From positions 1 through 64,000 of the forward strand of contig WION01000277.1 of NCBI GenBank assembly GCA_015039365.1: a stretch of 64,000 nucleotides of DNA. The letters run 5' to 3'. Position 1 is the first letter of the stretch, and every line of letters begins with the position of its first letter. The position numbers were made by a program, and so were the translations under genes. The notes under the pieces are model-generated. The model was not told where the DNA came from. It saw nothing but the letters and a program-made list of their open reading frames with translations, and ran no database searches. The stretch comes from Amanita rubescens. Taxonomy: Eukaryota; Basidiomycota; Agaricomycetes; Agaricales; Amanitaceae. Shown here in pieces: positions 11,093 to 23,701 of the stretch.

Positions 11093-12325
11093 TCAATGAA
11101 GCTTTCGGATTCCCTCGTCCGAGTCTGATTCATCTGAATCAGGAACCCAATCGACCCGGCCATCGGCGTATGCCTTTCCAGTCCCCGCTTCTTCTGTTGC
11201 CACATAACGCTCGAGACGGCCTTGCATCATCTTGTTGCTCCACAAAATCCTATTCATGAAGATAGCCTTGAAATTATTGAGAGTCGAACATCTTCCTGAG
11301 GGTATGCAAGCCTGGGCTTCGAAGTAACGAGCTGAACCGGGTGGAAACTGTTTCCGAATAGCGCGAACAAAGTGTGGTCGAAGGATAGCATTTTCGTCGT
11401 AGAGGTTTTTGGAAGTGTCAACGTCTTGTATGAAGACTGGGTATTCGTAGAGAAAATAAAGAGGCGCAGTGTGTGCATGATCCCAATCTATGACGCCGAC
11501 AAGGCGTGGAGGGGAAGTGCCACCGCTGAGTGTGGGATCAGTGAAAAGGAGATTTTGACCATCGAAATCTGCGTGCCGGAGTCGGAAGGGTGGACGGATA
11601 TATGGCTCGTGCTTGTGCGAGACGAAATAATTCTTCAAGATGTCCCGTACTTTATATAATAGCATGCGATTCTCCCTGGATATGCTGCTACTGGACGAAA
11701 AACGGTCAATGAAAAGGTTGAGATAATTAAACGCAGATCTGAAAGGCCCGTCGGACATGTCTTCGATCACCTCTTGCCCATTGATGTTCTCCATCATGTG
11801 GTGTAGCAGTGGTCCAACGGAGCCGTCTTCAGCGATAGAACCCGTAGCTTCGAATTCTATGTTTGCAAGCTGACCGAGCACCCAGGCGATCTGGGTCAAA
11901 ACGTCTTTCTTGTGCTCTAACGTGAGATCATCCCAGATTTGGTAAAGGTTTACGCCTTCGACGTAATCCATGACAAGGTATTGCATACCGACCTCGTTGG
12001 ACGGCGAATCCTCGAAAAAGTGGACGACGGGAACGGGTATTGAAGTACGTAAGCGGACGAGTGTCATCGTGGCAACTTCACTGCGCAATGCAGACGGATG
12101 GCGGAGCGACCGACAGAGGCGTGCTATCAGTTTCCGGCCATCTTCTGTGTCGAGCATGTAGATTTCGTGATACGTGCCGCGAGTAACTTTTTGACAAGAT
12201 GCGATTGTCCGGCCAATACGTGTATGGACGAGATCGCTGAGTCCTGTCAGATTAGGTTTCAGCTCGGGATACTCATCACTCTCGTATTCATCATCGTCGA
12301 GGCTTGGGAGGATGGAGAGAGACAT
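11093..12325 (-). CDS. APH/choline-kinase-like phosphotransferase family protein
   Basis: A single-exon, 410-residue protein. The N-lobe has the expected lysine context (GRKLIARLCR) and a YLVMDYVEG hinge. The C-lobe has the catalytic loop LRHADFDGQNLLF (H-x-D-x4-N Brenner motif) and the metal-binding VGVIDWDHA. This is the aminoglycoside phosphotransferase/kinase-like fold, which in fungi is a large family phosphorylating small molecules or fructosamines; the substrate here is unknown. All catalytic residues are present and the frame is intact, so the gene is probably functional. The tail is acidic and serine-rich (DSDESDSDEG). It lies between two directly repeated PB1-like gene fragments (10,735 and 12,452), suggesting arrival or survival within a duplicated segment. 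Confidence 0.85.
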   Translation of the reverse strand: MSLSILPSLDDDEYESDEYPELKPNLTGLSDLVHTRIGRTIASCQKVTRGTYHEIYMLDTEDGRKLIARLCRSLRHPSALRSEVATMTLVRLRTSIPVPVVHFFEDSPSNEVGMQYLVMDYVEGVNLYQIWDDLTLEHKKDVLTQIAWVLGQLANIEFEATGSIAEDGSVGPLLHHMMENINGQEVIEDMSDGPFRSAFNYLNLFIDRFSSSSSISRENRMLLYKVRDILKNYFVSHKHEPYIRPPFRLRHADFDGQNLLFTDPTLSGGTSPPRLVGVIDWDHAHTAPLYFLYEYPVFIQDVDTSKNLYDENAILRPHFVRAIRKQFPPGSARYFEAQACIPSGRCSTLNNFKAIFMNRILWSNKMMQGRLERYVATEEAGTGKAYADGRVDWVPDSDESDSDEGIRKLH

Positions 12326-12451
12326 GGTCTTGGAAAGCAGGCGACTCGGATGATGATATTGAGCTGGAAGCTGGACCCCCCAATGAGTTGGTTAAAGGGA
12401 ACACATCAGCAATCCTGGAGGAGTTCAAGAAGTCCATTGAAAAGTTCTCAC

Positions 12452-12660
12452 GTCATGACTTTCGTTTTCAAACTCCAGAAGGCCAACGACGCAACTGCCG
12501 TATTTGCAAATTTTGATGCACGGCCAAGCTGGGGAGATCTCGCCTCGAAAATCACCGGGCTGTTTAGCATTTTACCGAACAACGTCGCCGTTATTTTCAT
12601 CCACAAAGCCATGGGCGAATTTACTCTCAAAAACGAGTCTTTCTACGAGATTTTTTGAAC
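12452..12660 (+). pseudogene. PB1-like domain fragment
   Basis: Translation from 12,455 gives MTFVFKLQKAND, then RPSWGDLASKITGLFSI, VAVIFIHKAM and GEFTLKNES. This is the order of a PB1/ubiquitin-like interaction domain: basic beta-1 strand, W-x-x-L-x-x-KI-x-x-LF helix, acidic turn, ITL strand. A stop follows at about 12,656, before the domain ends. The usual acidic D-x-D cluster is altered (IHKAM), so binding ability is doubtful. No downstream effector domain continues in frame. Its first 78 bases are copied at 10,735. Confidence 0.5.
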
Positions 12661-12863
12661 AACATGATCATATTATTGGTACCTCAGAGGCTTTTGACAA
12701 CGTTACAATGTTCATTATACTGTGAATCATACTAGTTATGATGACTCTGTTCGCCAGAGTCTACATCCATCATGCTTTCTCCCACGGACATACGTGGACA
12801 TCCAGGCAGTATGACCACATTTACGTCCCAGCCGCTCAAGGGGCCTGCATCCGCTGAATCATT

Positions 12864-15825
12864 TCATCTTGAACCGTCGGGCGATGGCATCGTGATAGCG
12901 AGCAAGGTTGCAAATTCTGTCTCAACTTTTGCCTTGTCTAGTATGCCATAGACGCTAGCTGAGGCGCCACGGATGGCGATGGTATATCGGTTGTAGGCGT
13001 CCTTTGCTACCCTCTCTTCTTCCATCTGATTCTCCTTCTCGACCAACTCCGGATCTTTTTTGCGCTTCTTTTCTGGGTGTGCCGCCCGATACTTATCACG
13101 GGCCTCTACCGCGGCCGTCAACTTTTGTGTGAGTTTCGGAAACTCGTCCTCCGTAGTGGATGTTGGTGTTGTGACTTTTATTTTCGATTTTGTTCTTCCG
13201 TGATTAGAGTCATTGCCAAGTTCGAAAAGCATTGCAAGATAGGGAAGGGGTCCAGAAAGGCTACGCGGTAGCCCGATCGGCCGTATAGCCTGTTCTGCGG
13301 TCGTGTCAGCTTGACTTTTAAACTTGACCTGGCCGAAAACTGCGGACAACATTCGCGGGATTGAAAATCGCCTCTGCGTCGATATCACCGTAATAGACAA
13401 TCATCATAAAGTCAACTGATTCTTGGTTAAAGCAGCACTGGAGTATTGCGCCACGAGCCCATAGGTTTGCAAGTAAATCCCTAAGTGGGAAGGAATCGGC
13501 AGAAGTATATAAGATTTCACCGAAAAATGTACTTACTGATCTGCCTTTTCGGGTAAAGGGTCTTTTGTCACAATCCAATGTGTAAAGTTCACATGCGCAG
13601 CCCCGAAGGCCTTGTCATACTCCGTTCGATGTTCACCTGCCCATGTTGTATTGCCGAAGAGGGTGTCGATGACTGTCAAAAGGGGGACAAGGCTGAGAAG
13701 GTTCGGCCGCGCCCGGGATACCATCGGCGCCTGCAAAGTCGCGAGCCAATAGGAGCAGTATCCGTGCACCTAATTCACCTATGAGACCTTTTTCGACCAA
13801 TCCAGCGCTACATAGCCGCTTGCTAAAGGTGTCCAGAACCCGCCCCAAACGCTTGTCATCATTTGGATCATGTAAAATATCAACAGCGCCCAGGACGAGG
13901 ATCGGCTCCGACGGCGAATATGTGTAGAGTGTTCGACGATCATCTGAGATGCCAGGTGACGAGTCTCATGTGGTTGGCAACACCTGCGATCTGCGAGTGC
14001 AATAGCTTCTGAATTAACAACGACGGGTTCAAGGCATAGTCGCTGCGAGAGCACGGTAAAAACATGGTCTAAGCTCTTATCATTGAATTTCTCGCCATTT
14101 ATAAGCTTCAGGGAGGCCGTGCAGATCATATCATCCTCGCCCTCTTCAGGTAAAAGCGCCCTCCAACTAATGTAATAAGCAACATCTTCCGCAGAGAATG
14201 AGAGCCGCATACAGGGGGCGTCCGTAACTGGCAAGATGCGTATGTGACTGCAATTCGCCGATTGTAGCGACTTCTGATACGCCTTTATTGTCGAAGTGTA
14301 ATGCGATATATGGCAGTAGCAATTTTCGCATTTCCTTGGCAAGCCGCAGAGAACGCACTATTATTCGTCAATGAAAGACAAGTGCAAGGGGAAAAATTGA
14401 AGACACACAATCTTGCGACGGAGTAAAATAAGATTTGGTCCCCACGAAGACATACCACATCCTCGTCATCTTGGGTTGATGACTCAAGAGACGCAGCAGG
14501 ATCCAGAACCGCATTTCCAGTACATGAGCTTCATCAAAGTAGGTCACGCATAAAGGCTGCTCGCCACGATAAAGATTGGTAAGGAATTCCATTAGGGCCT
14601 CGACAGCCGCTCGGGCCCCTTCGTAAAACTTCAGGCTTGTTGCCACAATGTCGTGGCCCGGGTCATTCTTATCATCGGGCCTCTGAGGGCCGCTGCCGGG
14701 ACGTTCCGCCTCTAATTTAATCTGCCAATGTGAACTCTGGAACATAAGTAATCGATGACTTACGATATTCGCTTTGTTCAATACTTCAGGAAAGAACTGG
14801 CGCCGTGATTCACGTCTACTTTTCTCTTCCATAATGCCATGCCACCATGCGCGCAGACCGTCCTTATCAAAGTGGAACTGTTCAAGTGCCTCCTTGAGCC
14901 ACTTTAACATGACCTCGTGAACAGCAGTGAGGAAAGATGCGATAGCGATATGTGCAGTAAAACTCATATCGTTCTCTGCGGTTATCTGCGCAAAATAGGA
15001 ATAAACACCTTCATCAGATGGTGGGTAGCCTGGAGAGGCTGGATGGCGGAGGCAGATGGGAAGCGTGAAGATGTGATTGCCAACCTAATAAAGACTCCGT
15101 CAAATGTTTCCTACAGATAGAATATGGGCGTACCTCTGTGAGCATGCGCGATTTGCCCATGCCAGAACTTTGAAGTACAGAAATTATTTTGGCGTACGCC
15201 AGTAACTTGTTAGATCGGATATCATTGTCAGTGTCGTGGAGGAACTTGACAAAATCGGTGGCAGCGTTTCCAACAAATGGTTTACTATAGGCCACACCAA
15301 GCTCTGTTGGTGACAATAAGTAAACTTAAAAGGTTGGCTAAGAAGTCCTACGTTGAATTAAATGAAAACTAGACAAGCGAAACATAAGTTTTGTGGCAAA
15401 CAAAGAAAAATTATGAATACCGTTTCCTTTTCTCCCAGAGCGTTTGACCTTGGTGCTCAGGCTCAGACATTGGTCGCAATATTTCTGTGGCCGTAAGACA
15501 TAGCTTAAAAGAACAAGGCCATGAAACTGTACTCACTCAGACGTCGTATTTTCTCGAACGTGCCTTGCTGCCAACACCAATTGAGAAGTTTCGTCAAATT
15601 TGAATTCTCGTCCCCATTATGATCCGACGAGTACTCCTTCACAATGTCTCTTGCATTCTTCGAATCTCTGAACTTCTGATCAAGCTTGTCTGGAGCAGAT
15701 TCAACTACATGTTGTAGGATGAAAGTTATAGGTGGCATCTTGTTGCGATCTGGATCGCTCTGTGCATATACAAAAGTATCCGATGAAGTAGGATCAAGAA
15801 TGTCGTCGTCAACGAAGTCAAGCAT
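12864..15825 (-). pseudogene. Crinkler/RHS-type (CR) P-loop NTPase-REase effector-like gene, broken
   Basis: Spliced minus-strand reading gives an N-terminal segment from ATG 15,825, then a P-loop NTPase with Walker A SSGMGKS (about 15,150) and Walker B VTYFDEAH (about 14,540). A C-terminal restriction-endonuclease-like fold follows, with VDFMMIVYYGD and a QVK motif near 13,320-13,410. This NTPase plus REase architecture is the one described for Crinkler/RHS-type eukaryotic effectors, common in Agaricomycetes and thought to derive from transposons. The open frame changes at least three times between about 13,950 and 14,220 with no plausible introns there, so the gene appears inactivated. Sequencing error cannot be excluded. 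Confidence 0.62.
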
Positions 15826-15839
15826 GTTGGTTCGAAGTG

Positions 15840-17044
15840 AACATAGAACGTATTATATATAATATAAGCGGTACACTGCGACTATATAAGTTGGAATGAT
15901 GTCAGAATGACGCTAGTCACATAAGGCGTGACGTCGAGCAGTATGAATGTACTGACCTGTCATAAGTACCCTCAGTTTAAGCTGGGTTCTGACTAGAACA
16001 GGACGTACTTGTTTGGTGTAGATGGCGCGCCTACATCTGGGATTGTCAATCTGGTATGCGCTCACTACAAGCATCGGCAATTACTCTGCCCCGGGCACCA
16101 ACGACGGGAAAGAGTGGAACGAGTTCAAGTGCATACATACAGCAAACACAATGGGTACTCGACTAAAGTCCATGAGCTTTGCGCCGGTAATGAACCGACA
16201 AACATGATTTCGCCTACTCCAACGCTGATGCATAAGGCTAAGATGAAGCCGACTTGATATGTCCTGACGGGTTTTCTTGGCATTAGCACCGATTCGGAGG
16301 CAATTCGAGGGAACGCATATCACCGTCAACATAAGTGCGTGAGCAATCGCTTTTTGGATGGTACAAAGAGCTCCACCATGTCCTGGAATAGGTTGAACGG
16401 CGGGATGCTGGGACCGTTACGGAGGGATAGGGTCCTTAGGAAGGAGGAATGGTTGGCAGGCATTTCGTTAACCGACTCTTTGGGCGGATCCCGGTACATT
16501 GATTGTGGCTTTTAACAAGGACACCTATATTTTCACTCTTATCTCTTCGAACTCGATTTATTGATGTCTTGCACCCAAACATCGTACACCGACTTTGCAA
16601 AGTTGTATCTAGTTTCTTATGAAACGCGTGGTCTGTTTGTATTTCTGGCCGTACGCTTAACATCGTCCTCTACTCGCTTCAGGATGTTGATAGTTGGCGC
16701 CCGATTTACCGTACCCAGATGATCGTAGTGTGTTTTGACCACTATGCACGAGGCATCAATGGCTTTCACGGGGAATAAGAAAGCTAGACAGACCTTATCA
16801 TGCGATTGCTTGCTACGTCAGGTATTCTTGGATGACATCGCGGATCTAGGGCTCGTTAGCGCCCGGGACAAGCGGAATAGAAAGCCATCGGACGTACTTT
16901 TGGCCCGATGAACAATCCGATTGACATTCCACATTCATTGTTTGTACAAACAGCCAGTCAAAGGGTGGGTGTGGTGTAAGGTCGCAAAGAACTAGAATTG
17001 CACATCAATCAGTAATCTGGCTTTGTGTGATGAGATGGAAACAG
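15840..17044. other. Gene-poor interval
   Basis: Short frames only. An AT-rich stretch (15,850-15,870) lies just upstream of the effector-like gene and may be part of its promoter. Nothing else was recognised. Confidence 0.4.
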
Positions 17045-17500
17045 CCCCTCGTATGTCGGTCCAGGCCTCCAACATGTAATTGCTTATGCAGGTTATCTGG
17101 AGGAGACAGATCTCTGTAGACCATGCCAGATGCCTCTGGCATCGGAGGCGAGGTTTGCACCCCTGGACATGGGCCATCCAGACATGTTGGCGAGTAGAAC
17201 GACCCAAAGTCTTTTCATAGTCGTGGAGAGAACGTTGCAGACATGTCCGCCCGGGAGGATGCCCTCGAGGGTCGGGTGTCATTTGATACGCTACTTCCAC
17301 GCTAGCATCACTAGGATGCAACTCGGAGGCGCATCGTTTAGTGCGTGACGACAAGCACCTCAGAGGCCGAGAAACAAGTGCAAGCGCGCGGACGGGAAAC
17401 AATAGTATCCCACTGCCGCAGGCTGCGGTGCTATGCACCGAATGACACCGATAGGGCTGTCGTAATCGTTGTACTTACCATCGGTGTAGTTGATAAGAGA
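17045..17500. repeat. Diverged dispersed repeat, copy 2 (partner 3,410-3,795)
   Basis: Shares the ordered blocks listed for copy 1. It includes a short inverted pair around the gccagatgcctctggc segment (near 17,125). The open minus frame across 16,992-17,438 has no recognisable domain and is not conserved in copy 1, so it is not called. Confidence 0.6.
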
Positions 17501-17578
17501 TCCGTATGAACTTACTTGTTATAGAGTACGCCATATATGGCAACTTCCGGCCTATGAGGTATTCATTATTCAACGCTC

Positions 17579-20500
17579 ATGTCAAACCTGAGGCGGTCTC
17601 TCTCTGCCGTCCATTTCGATGAGCTGAGCACCTTACAGGATACAAGACAACCATCACGCGATTCCTCACTGACCGACTCTTCCGCCGAACCACTACAACC
17701 TCCACCTGAATACCGGCATTACAGTCCTCATATCCTCCACTCACACTTTTCCAACCATGAACGTAGTTTCTACCACCACCTGCGAGAGCGTGGCTCAGAA
17801 TACGCTGTTGACGCGGATGAAAGCGAAGGAGAAGAGCGAGAAGATGTCGGAGAAATGGGTCAGACCCGCGTTTCGGACTCTGCTACAAAACACGGTTCAG
17901 ACGCAGAGGAGCAACGGCCTTCGATGCTTATACGCGGAAGAAGACAGCCTTCAATCACTTCTTCTGACCCCGATGTGGATATTGCTCCTGGCAGCTCGAC
18001 ATCGAGTGCAGCCAAAATTTCACCAGGCTTTGGGAGCAACTTGAAACGGAGTTTGCAAATTGATATGAAAGACCTGGTTGGCGACTCTGTGGCGAATGTT
18101 CGTGTCGTTAGTTCTCTCTTTCGCGATGTGCTAATAACAGAACTACTTTTTAGATGAGCATTAGCCCAGGGTCTCGAGATGTCGTTTTGGCAGCGTGCGT
18201 ATCATTTCGTCTAGCTATTTTAAACGCGTTTTGATTAGAGCTCGTACACGTAGTCGCCGAGGGATGTACATCATTGACCTCGAAACACCGCTTGAAGTAC
18301 CTCGCTTTCTTCCTCAAGGTGGAACGTGGGACGTTGCAGACGTGCAGTGGAACCCGCATCCTACTCGCGCAGAGTACATCGTATCCACCTCTGCAGAAAA
18401 ATTGTATGTTCCGTAACTCTACTCTTCTGCGGGCGGTTTATACGAACAAGCTTAGGTTGATTTGGAACTTGGTACTCCGCGGTAAAACCAACATAGAGCA
18501 CGTTTTACAGGCTCACTATCGTGCCATTACTGATATCAATTGGCATACAACGGAATGTGATACGGTCGTCAGTACTGGTATCGACTCTTGGGTATGGGCT
18601 TGGGATTTACGTGATCCTAGGAAGCCTATCTTTGGTGCGTTTTATTTCAAAGGATTAGTGTACTCGCTGACGCGCGTATTCCCAGGTTTGTCTGCGTTTA
18701 AATGTAAGCAAACCATTTCGTCAATTCAACAATCTAACATGCCATAGCCGGAGGGACGCAAGTCAAGTGGAACAGACAAGATGGCAACATCTTAGCATCC
18801 TCGCATGCTAATGAGGTTTACATCTGGGACCGTCGAGTACGTTTGAACCCGTTTCGTTTTATGCGATCGTTTCTCATCATGCGTTCCCAGAAAGGATCTC
18901 TCCCACTAACTCGCATCCACGCTCACAACTCCAAAATTTATGGTATCGACTGGTCACACAACCTCCGGAACGAGATTGTCACATGTTCTCTTGATAAATC
19001 CATAAAAGTATGGGACGTCTCGGAATCTCGCATATCCAACATGTACGGCAGCCGGCCGACTAACGTGTCATTCCTCGACAAAATCAAGGAGAATGAGTTT
19101 AGCATCCGCGGCCCGTTGGCGCAATGCGACCCTATAAGGATCATCAACACTCATTATCCCGTTTGGCGGGCAAGATACTTGCCATTTGGGAGAGGCATTT
19201 TGAGCCTGGCGCAGAGAGGAGAGACGGCGTTGGAGATGTACGCTTTGAATGGTCCCGTGGAAAACAATACGGCAGTTGAAGTCTTTGAAGGCCATACAGA
19301 TGTTGTGAAGGAGTTTGTATGGAGAAAAGGAGATTACGGTACGAATCTTTTATTCTTCATGTTATTGTTCATTAAATGCTCGATTCAGATGAATTCCAAC
19401 TAATTACGTGGTCGAAAGACCGAACGTTGAAGTTTTGGCCTATAGACATGGAAGTGTTGCAGGTGCGTTGACGGTCATTATTCTTCTTTTTGCAATGTTT
19501 ATTTAGTGGAATCAGAAAGTCGGGTATGAGTCGGACCCGTCTAGGAGCAAGCATCGCGGCAGCATGCGGCCCCACACTATTTCGTACAGAAATCCACCTG
19601 ACGGCGTGGACCATGTAACGGCATTGTCAGGTCCCTCGAGAAACCGTCCAACCTTCCTTCAAATGCGTCCTGTCATCTTGCCCGACATACAGTATGTGCT
19701 TTCTATTTCCTTCGTTTCATTGTATCTTACTCAAGTGAAATTAGCGCGGCAGGCACTTTGCGTGAGTAGTTGCAGCTTCATGTTCAGTTTTGTAATATAA
19801 TCAATTTCATTAATAGGAGCGACGACGAAGCCGATAAATGTGCTCGCTAACACCTCGGCAAGGCCAAGAGGGGAGACTATGAGCCGAGGGATTGGGATTG
19901 GTCCTGGGAGGAGTGCAGCAACGATCAACGCCTTCATGTGGTTGTCAAACGTCAAAGTCGGGGAACCGAAGGAGGGTAGCTCCGGCCCTGCGAGTAAAGA
20001 GAGAGATGGAAGGTCCCGATCAAGACTGAGCTTGAAGATGAAGCAGTTGGAGCCTGCTGCTGCTACGGTCGCCGATCGTATGGGTTCGACGGAATTGGGC
20101 AAGAGAAGGAGAAGCGAAAGTAGATCCAGGGCTGTAGATGGCCAGGATTCGACTGGTCAGTCACTGCAGGACGAGTTGAGTTTCTTTTCCTGCCGTATTG
20201 AAGGGAACGCTGATTGTTTAAAAGGATTACGACCGTATTGACCAAGCTCCAGGCGCACAAGATCAAGCTCGAAAAGGTGATTTGATCGTTTTTGCCTAGT
20301 GACGATGTGCTCATAAACTCTCACAGCATGACTTGACGAAGAAGCTCAATTGCACTTTAGGTTTACACGGTCCATGGGGCGAAGTCCACAAGTTACAGGT
20401 GTTTATCCGGGTTACATTCACTTTTCCCCGCGATTATCCTCATGCCAAGTATCCACACGGGATCCCGACTGTTGATTTGGAGCGGAACCCTCTTATCCCC

Positions 20501-23247
20501 ATTTCTCTCCGTGCATTCATGCTTCGTCGCCTACGGACCATCCGAGAACGGCGCCGCCCATGCCTTGAAGCATGTCTCCGGTTCCTTCTCTTTGGCGACG
20601 AAGAGGAAGAACAGCCTGGGCCTGTCCTACATATGGACTCCGAAAGCTCTTCAGAGGAAGAATCCACGTCTGTAGGTCGGGAGAGAAGGAAGAAGAAGAA
20701 AGAAGTGCCTGCCATCAGCATGTTGAGGAACCATAAGAATTTGGCGGAACCTAGGACTTCTCAAGGGACGTTTGGGCCTAATGGGGAGCTGGTGTGCTTT
20801 TTCCGTGCATCGCCGAGGATTGTGAGGAATGTACTGAGGGGGCTGACGAACGGGACTGCCAGTGGTTCCGACGTGACGCCTATGTCGCCTCCCAAGCAAC
20901 TTGAAGAATTACCGGGTACCCCTCACGTCGGAGCTTTCCCAGACCAAGATGGTGGTATGTCCGGGCTGCTGAGATCTCCTTCGCTCGTTCAAGATGCCAT
21001 GTGGAAGCTGGGAGTCGCGGCAAAGGATAGGGATAGAGGGTTGAAACCTCTAGCCGACGCTCGGCGCGACGAACCGGGAAACGGTATTGTCAGGGTGATG
21101 GCGAACGTTTTAGCGTATTCGCGGCAGGCGAAGGCCAGGAGGGAATCTGATGGAAATCATCACCCGATGTCCGGGGCCGCCTCTGTCAATGGCGGGGACG
21201 GCGGGAAGAATTATGCATTTGTTGCTACGAGGAGTACGGTGTTCCTTGTGAGCACGAATGAGACGGCGGGTCCTGACAAGAAGGTGGCTGTCGGGTATAT
21301 ATATGCTTGTCCTGAGGAGGGTTTGGTGGAGGTCTGTGCGCGGAATGCGAAGAACGCAAGGGCGTGTGGGAGGTATGACCACGAAAGGGTCTTCAAGATG
21401 CTTCAGACGTTGTTTGTTGTTGAGAAGAGAAGAGGAGTGGGGAATGATAAAGAGGACAAGGCTGGCTTTGCGTCGGATATCGTAGCGAAGCGGGTGGTCA
21501 TGGATCTGTAAGTTTAATTGTATTTCTTGGTACGTTTGACTCTAACCATTTTACATTACAAGGTATACGGACTTTGCAAAAAACAAGGACGTTCAGATGC
21601 TCGGCATGCTGTCTATGCTCATGCTGCAAACTCGTTATTGCACACTTGAGATTCTGGGTCCTTTTGCTATGCCCGCATCTTCTGCAAACCCCATTATAAC
21701 ACAACAACGCCTTACGTCTCGCCCTGACTTTGGTGGGATTGTCAACTCATCAGCTATGTTGACTGTTCCTAAAATTGGCCCGGTTGATTATTTCAACCTT
21801 ACCAGAGCGATAAACGGTGCAGCGCCTATGCCACCCTCGTCTCCGGAATGGCCACGTCTGGCCACTATGCCGCCTATGTCCCCTCCCCCGCCTCTGTCCA
21901 ACCCGAGCACGTCTCGCGGCTCGTGGTCCAATTTGTTTGGAGCAGGCGGCGTCAAGCAGTTTGTGCAAGAGACGTTTACGAAGGATGGACCACAGACGCC
22001 ATTGATCGTGTTGGATCCTAGCACGGTTGCGGAGAACGTCAAGGGCGGAGAGGGAAAGGCTGGACGGACGTTGTCCGGGGGTTCTGGAGCGAGTGGAAGG
22101 GCGTTGGAAGGTGTTGGTGTGGTTACCACGAAGCAGCAGCAGCAACAACCCCAGCAAAAGAAAGGGAAGCAGCGGAGAGAATCTGCGTATGCAGTGCTCC
22201 AGCCGCAACCGCAGTCTCAGAGTGCTCAAATGGGGCCGCTGCCGTTACAGCAACTACAGGCAGGAGTCGATGGTCCGCCTCCACTGCCACCACCACCGCC
22301 GTCGACGAGGTCGCGAAGTGAGATTGTGCCTGGGCCCTTGAAGGCTTCTCTCTCGTATTCGTCTACTTCGTCGGGAGGATCGTCTGGGGCCGGATCCGGG
22401 ACTGGGATCAAGAGGTCGCCCTTGGTGCCCATTGAGAATGTCGATTGGGGCACGAGAAGGCGGGGTGGTGGTAGGGAGGCGGATAAGGGGAAGAAGAGGG
22501 TTGTGTTTCAGGAGGATGAAGGAGATAGGTGAGCGCTTTGCGCTGAATGGTGCACATGTTGCAATGTTAATGAGTTTCTGTTTAGACAGCCGCCCTTGTT
22601 TGGCCGGCAGCTGGTTGAGCAATTCAAGGCACATGTGCATGCGTATGCGGAGATTCTGCATCGGTGGAAGATGGACCATCAGAGGTTGGAGTTGCTTAAA
22701 GCCGTCGGCAAGAGTATGTCAATGAAGAAAGAAGCAGAAGGGCATGGAATCAGTAAGTACTTGATCGGAAGCGCGTCCCGGTGCGATTGAGTGATGTATC
22801 TTCGCAGATATGGCCAAAGTGTGCAATGTGTGTTTGACGACAACAGACAGGAACGGATGCCCAGTATGCGGGAGCCGAATCGGGGCTTTGCTTTGTTCAG
22901 TGTGCCGATTACCTGTCAAAGGTACTCAGACTATATTGCTTTTGCGATAGCGGTGCGCTGATGCTTCCTTTCTTCCAGGACTGTCAAGGACATGCATGCT
23001 GTGCTTCCATGTTGCGCACATGTCATGTCTAAAAAAGATGACTGTACCCATGTGTCCCACCGGGTGCGGATGTTTTTGTGATGGACAGTACGGAGAATGG
23101 GATGTGGGGAGTGCTGTTGGGCCTGGGACGTCGGTGCAGCATATTCCTCCATCGACGAGAGCATCATCAGTTATGCCACCTGATTTTGATCCGGTGCTGC
23201 ATTATCGGACACAGTACACGCCTTCACCCAGTTTGTTATTGTCGTAG
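17579..23247 (+). CDS. WDR59/Mtc5-type SEA-complex (GATOR2-like) subunit
   Basis: A large multi-exon gene. A serine-rich leader from ATG 17,579 precedes a WD40 propeller (18,150-19,700; WNPHPTRAEYIVSTSAEKL, SSHANEVYIWDRR, CSLDKSIKVWDVS, TWSKDRTLKFWPID). An RWD domain follows (about 20,170-20,640; LHGPWGE, VTFTFPRDYPHAKYP, CLEACLRFLL). A low-complexity linker contains the DVQMLGMLSMLMLQT helix. The C-terminal zinc module (22,810-23,090) carries CNVCLTTTDRNGCPVCG, CSVCRLPVKG and HMSCLKKM...CPTGCGC. This exact order defines WDR59 (yeast Mtc5/Sea3), part of the amino-acid-sensing complex controlling TORC1 at the vacuole. All domains connect through short GT-AG introns without visible breaks. A decayed copy of the 3' half lies at 37,060-38,335. 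Confidence 0.9.
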
Positions 23248-23464
23248 CACTGGTTTGTCCTTCTGATTTCACAACAAACAATAGCCAGCATTAGGGGAAG
23301 CCCCCTCCTTGTACTAGACGTTTTAGTAAAGACAGCAGGGATGTGATCTGTAGAGAAAGGCATTCAGGCGGTGTATTTGGTGATTCTGTGGTGAATTAGT
23401 CCATCAATCGGGCCGTGCGCGTTTGCGTGTTTATTCGGTTGTCCATCAGAAGGATGGCCTCCGA

Positions 23465-23575
23465 CTTTTCTGTGATGGATCAGTGGCAGAATTTGGAAGT
23501 CTTGTTGAACCACGTCCTGCGTCGACGAGAGCATCGTCGGTTACGCTGCCTGATGCCGTCTACGCTTTCAAGTTG
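23465..23575 (+). repeat. Decayed second copy of the WDR59 3' end
   Basis: The stretch from ttttctgtgatggatcagtg to gacgagagcatcgtcggtta matches 23,075-23,215 inside the last WDR59 exon (tttttgtgatggacagtacg to gacgagagcatcatcagtta). It lies ~250 bp downstream of the stop and is a partial tandem duplication. It is also present in the distant copy near 38,330-38,450, so it predates that duplication. Confidence 0.7.
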
Positions 23576-23682
23576 TAGCCAATTGTATTGTAGTCGCGAC
23601 AAACAAAGAGTGGTCGTGGCACATGATATTCCAAAAGCCTGTCGGTGTACAACCTACACGCTCGCCGTCGCGCCATCTCCAC

Positions 23683-23701
23683 AGGGCTCACTGTGAGCCC
23701 T
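23683..23701. repeat. 19-bp near-perfect palindrome at insertion edge
   Basis: agggctcac-t-gtgagccct: two 9-base arms around one base, exactly at the left junction of the 1.1-kb insertion. It could be an element terminus or a recombination-prone target. Confidence 0.7.

Noticed and set aside
16992..17438. 148-codon minus-strand frame as a gene
   Set aside because: It lies in a diverged dispersed repeat, is not conserved in the other copy at 3.4-3.8 kb, and has no recognisable domain.
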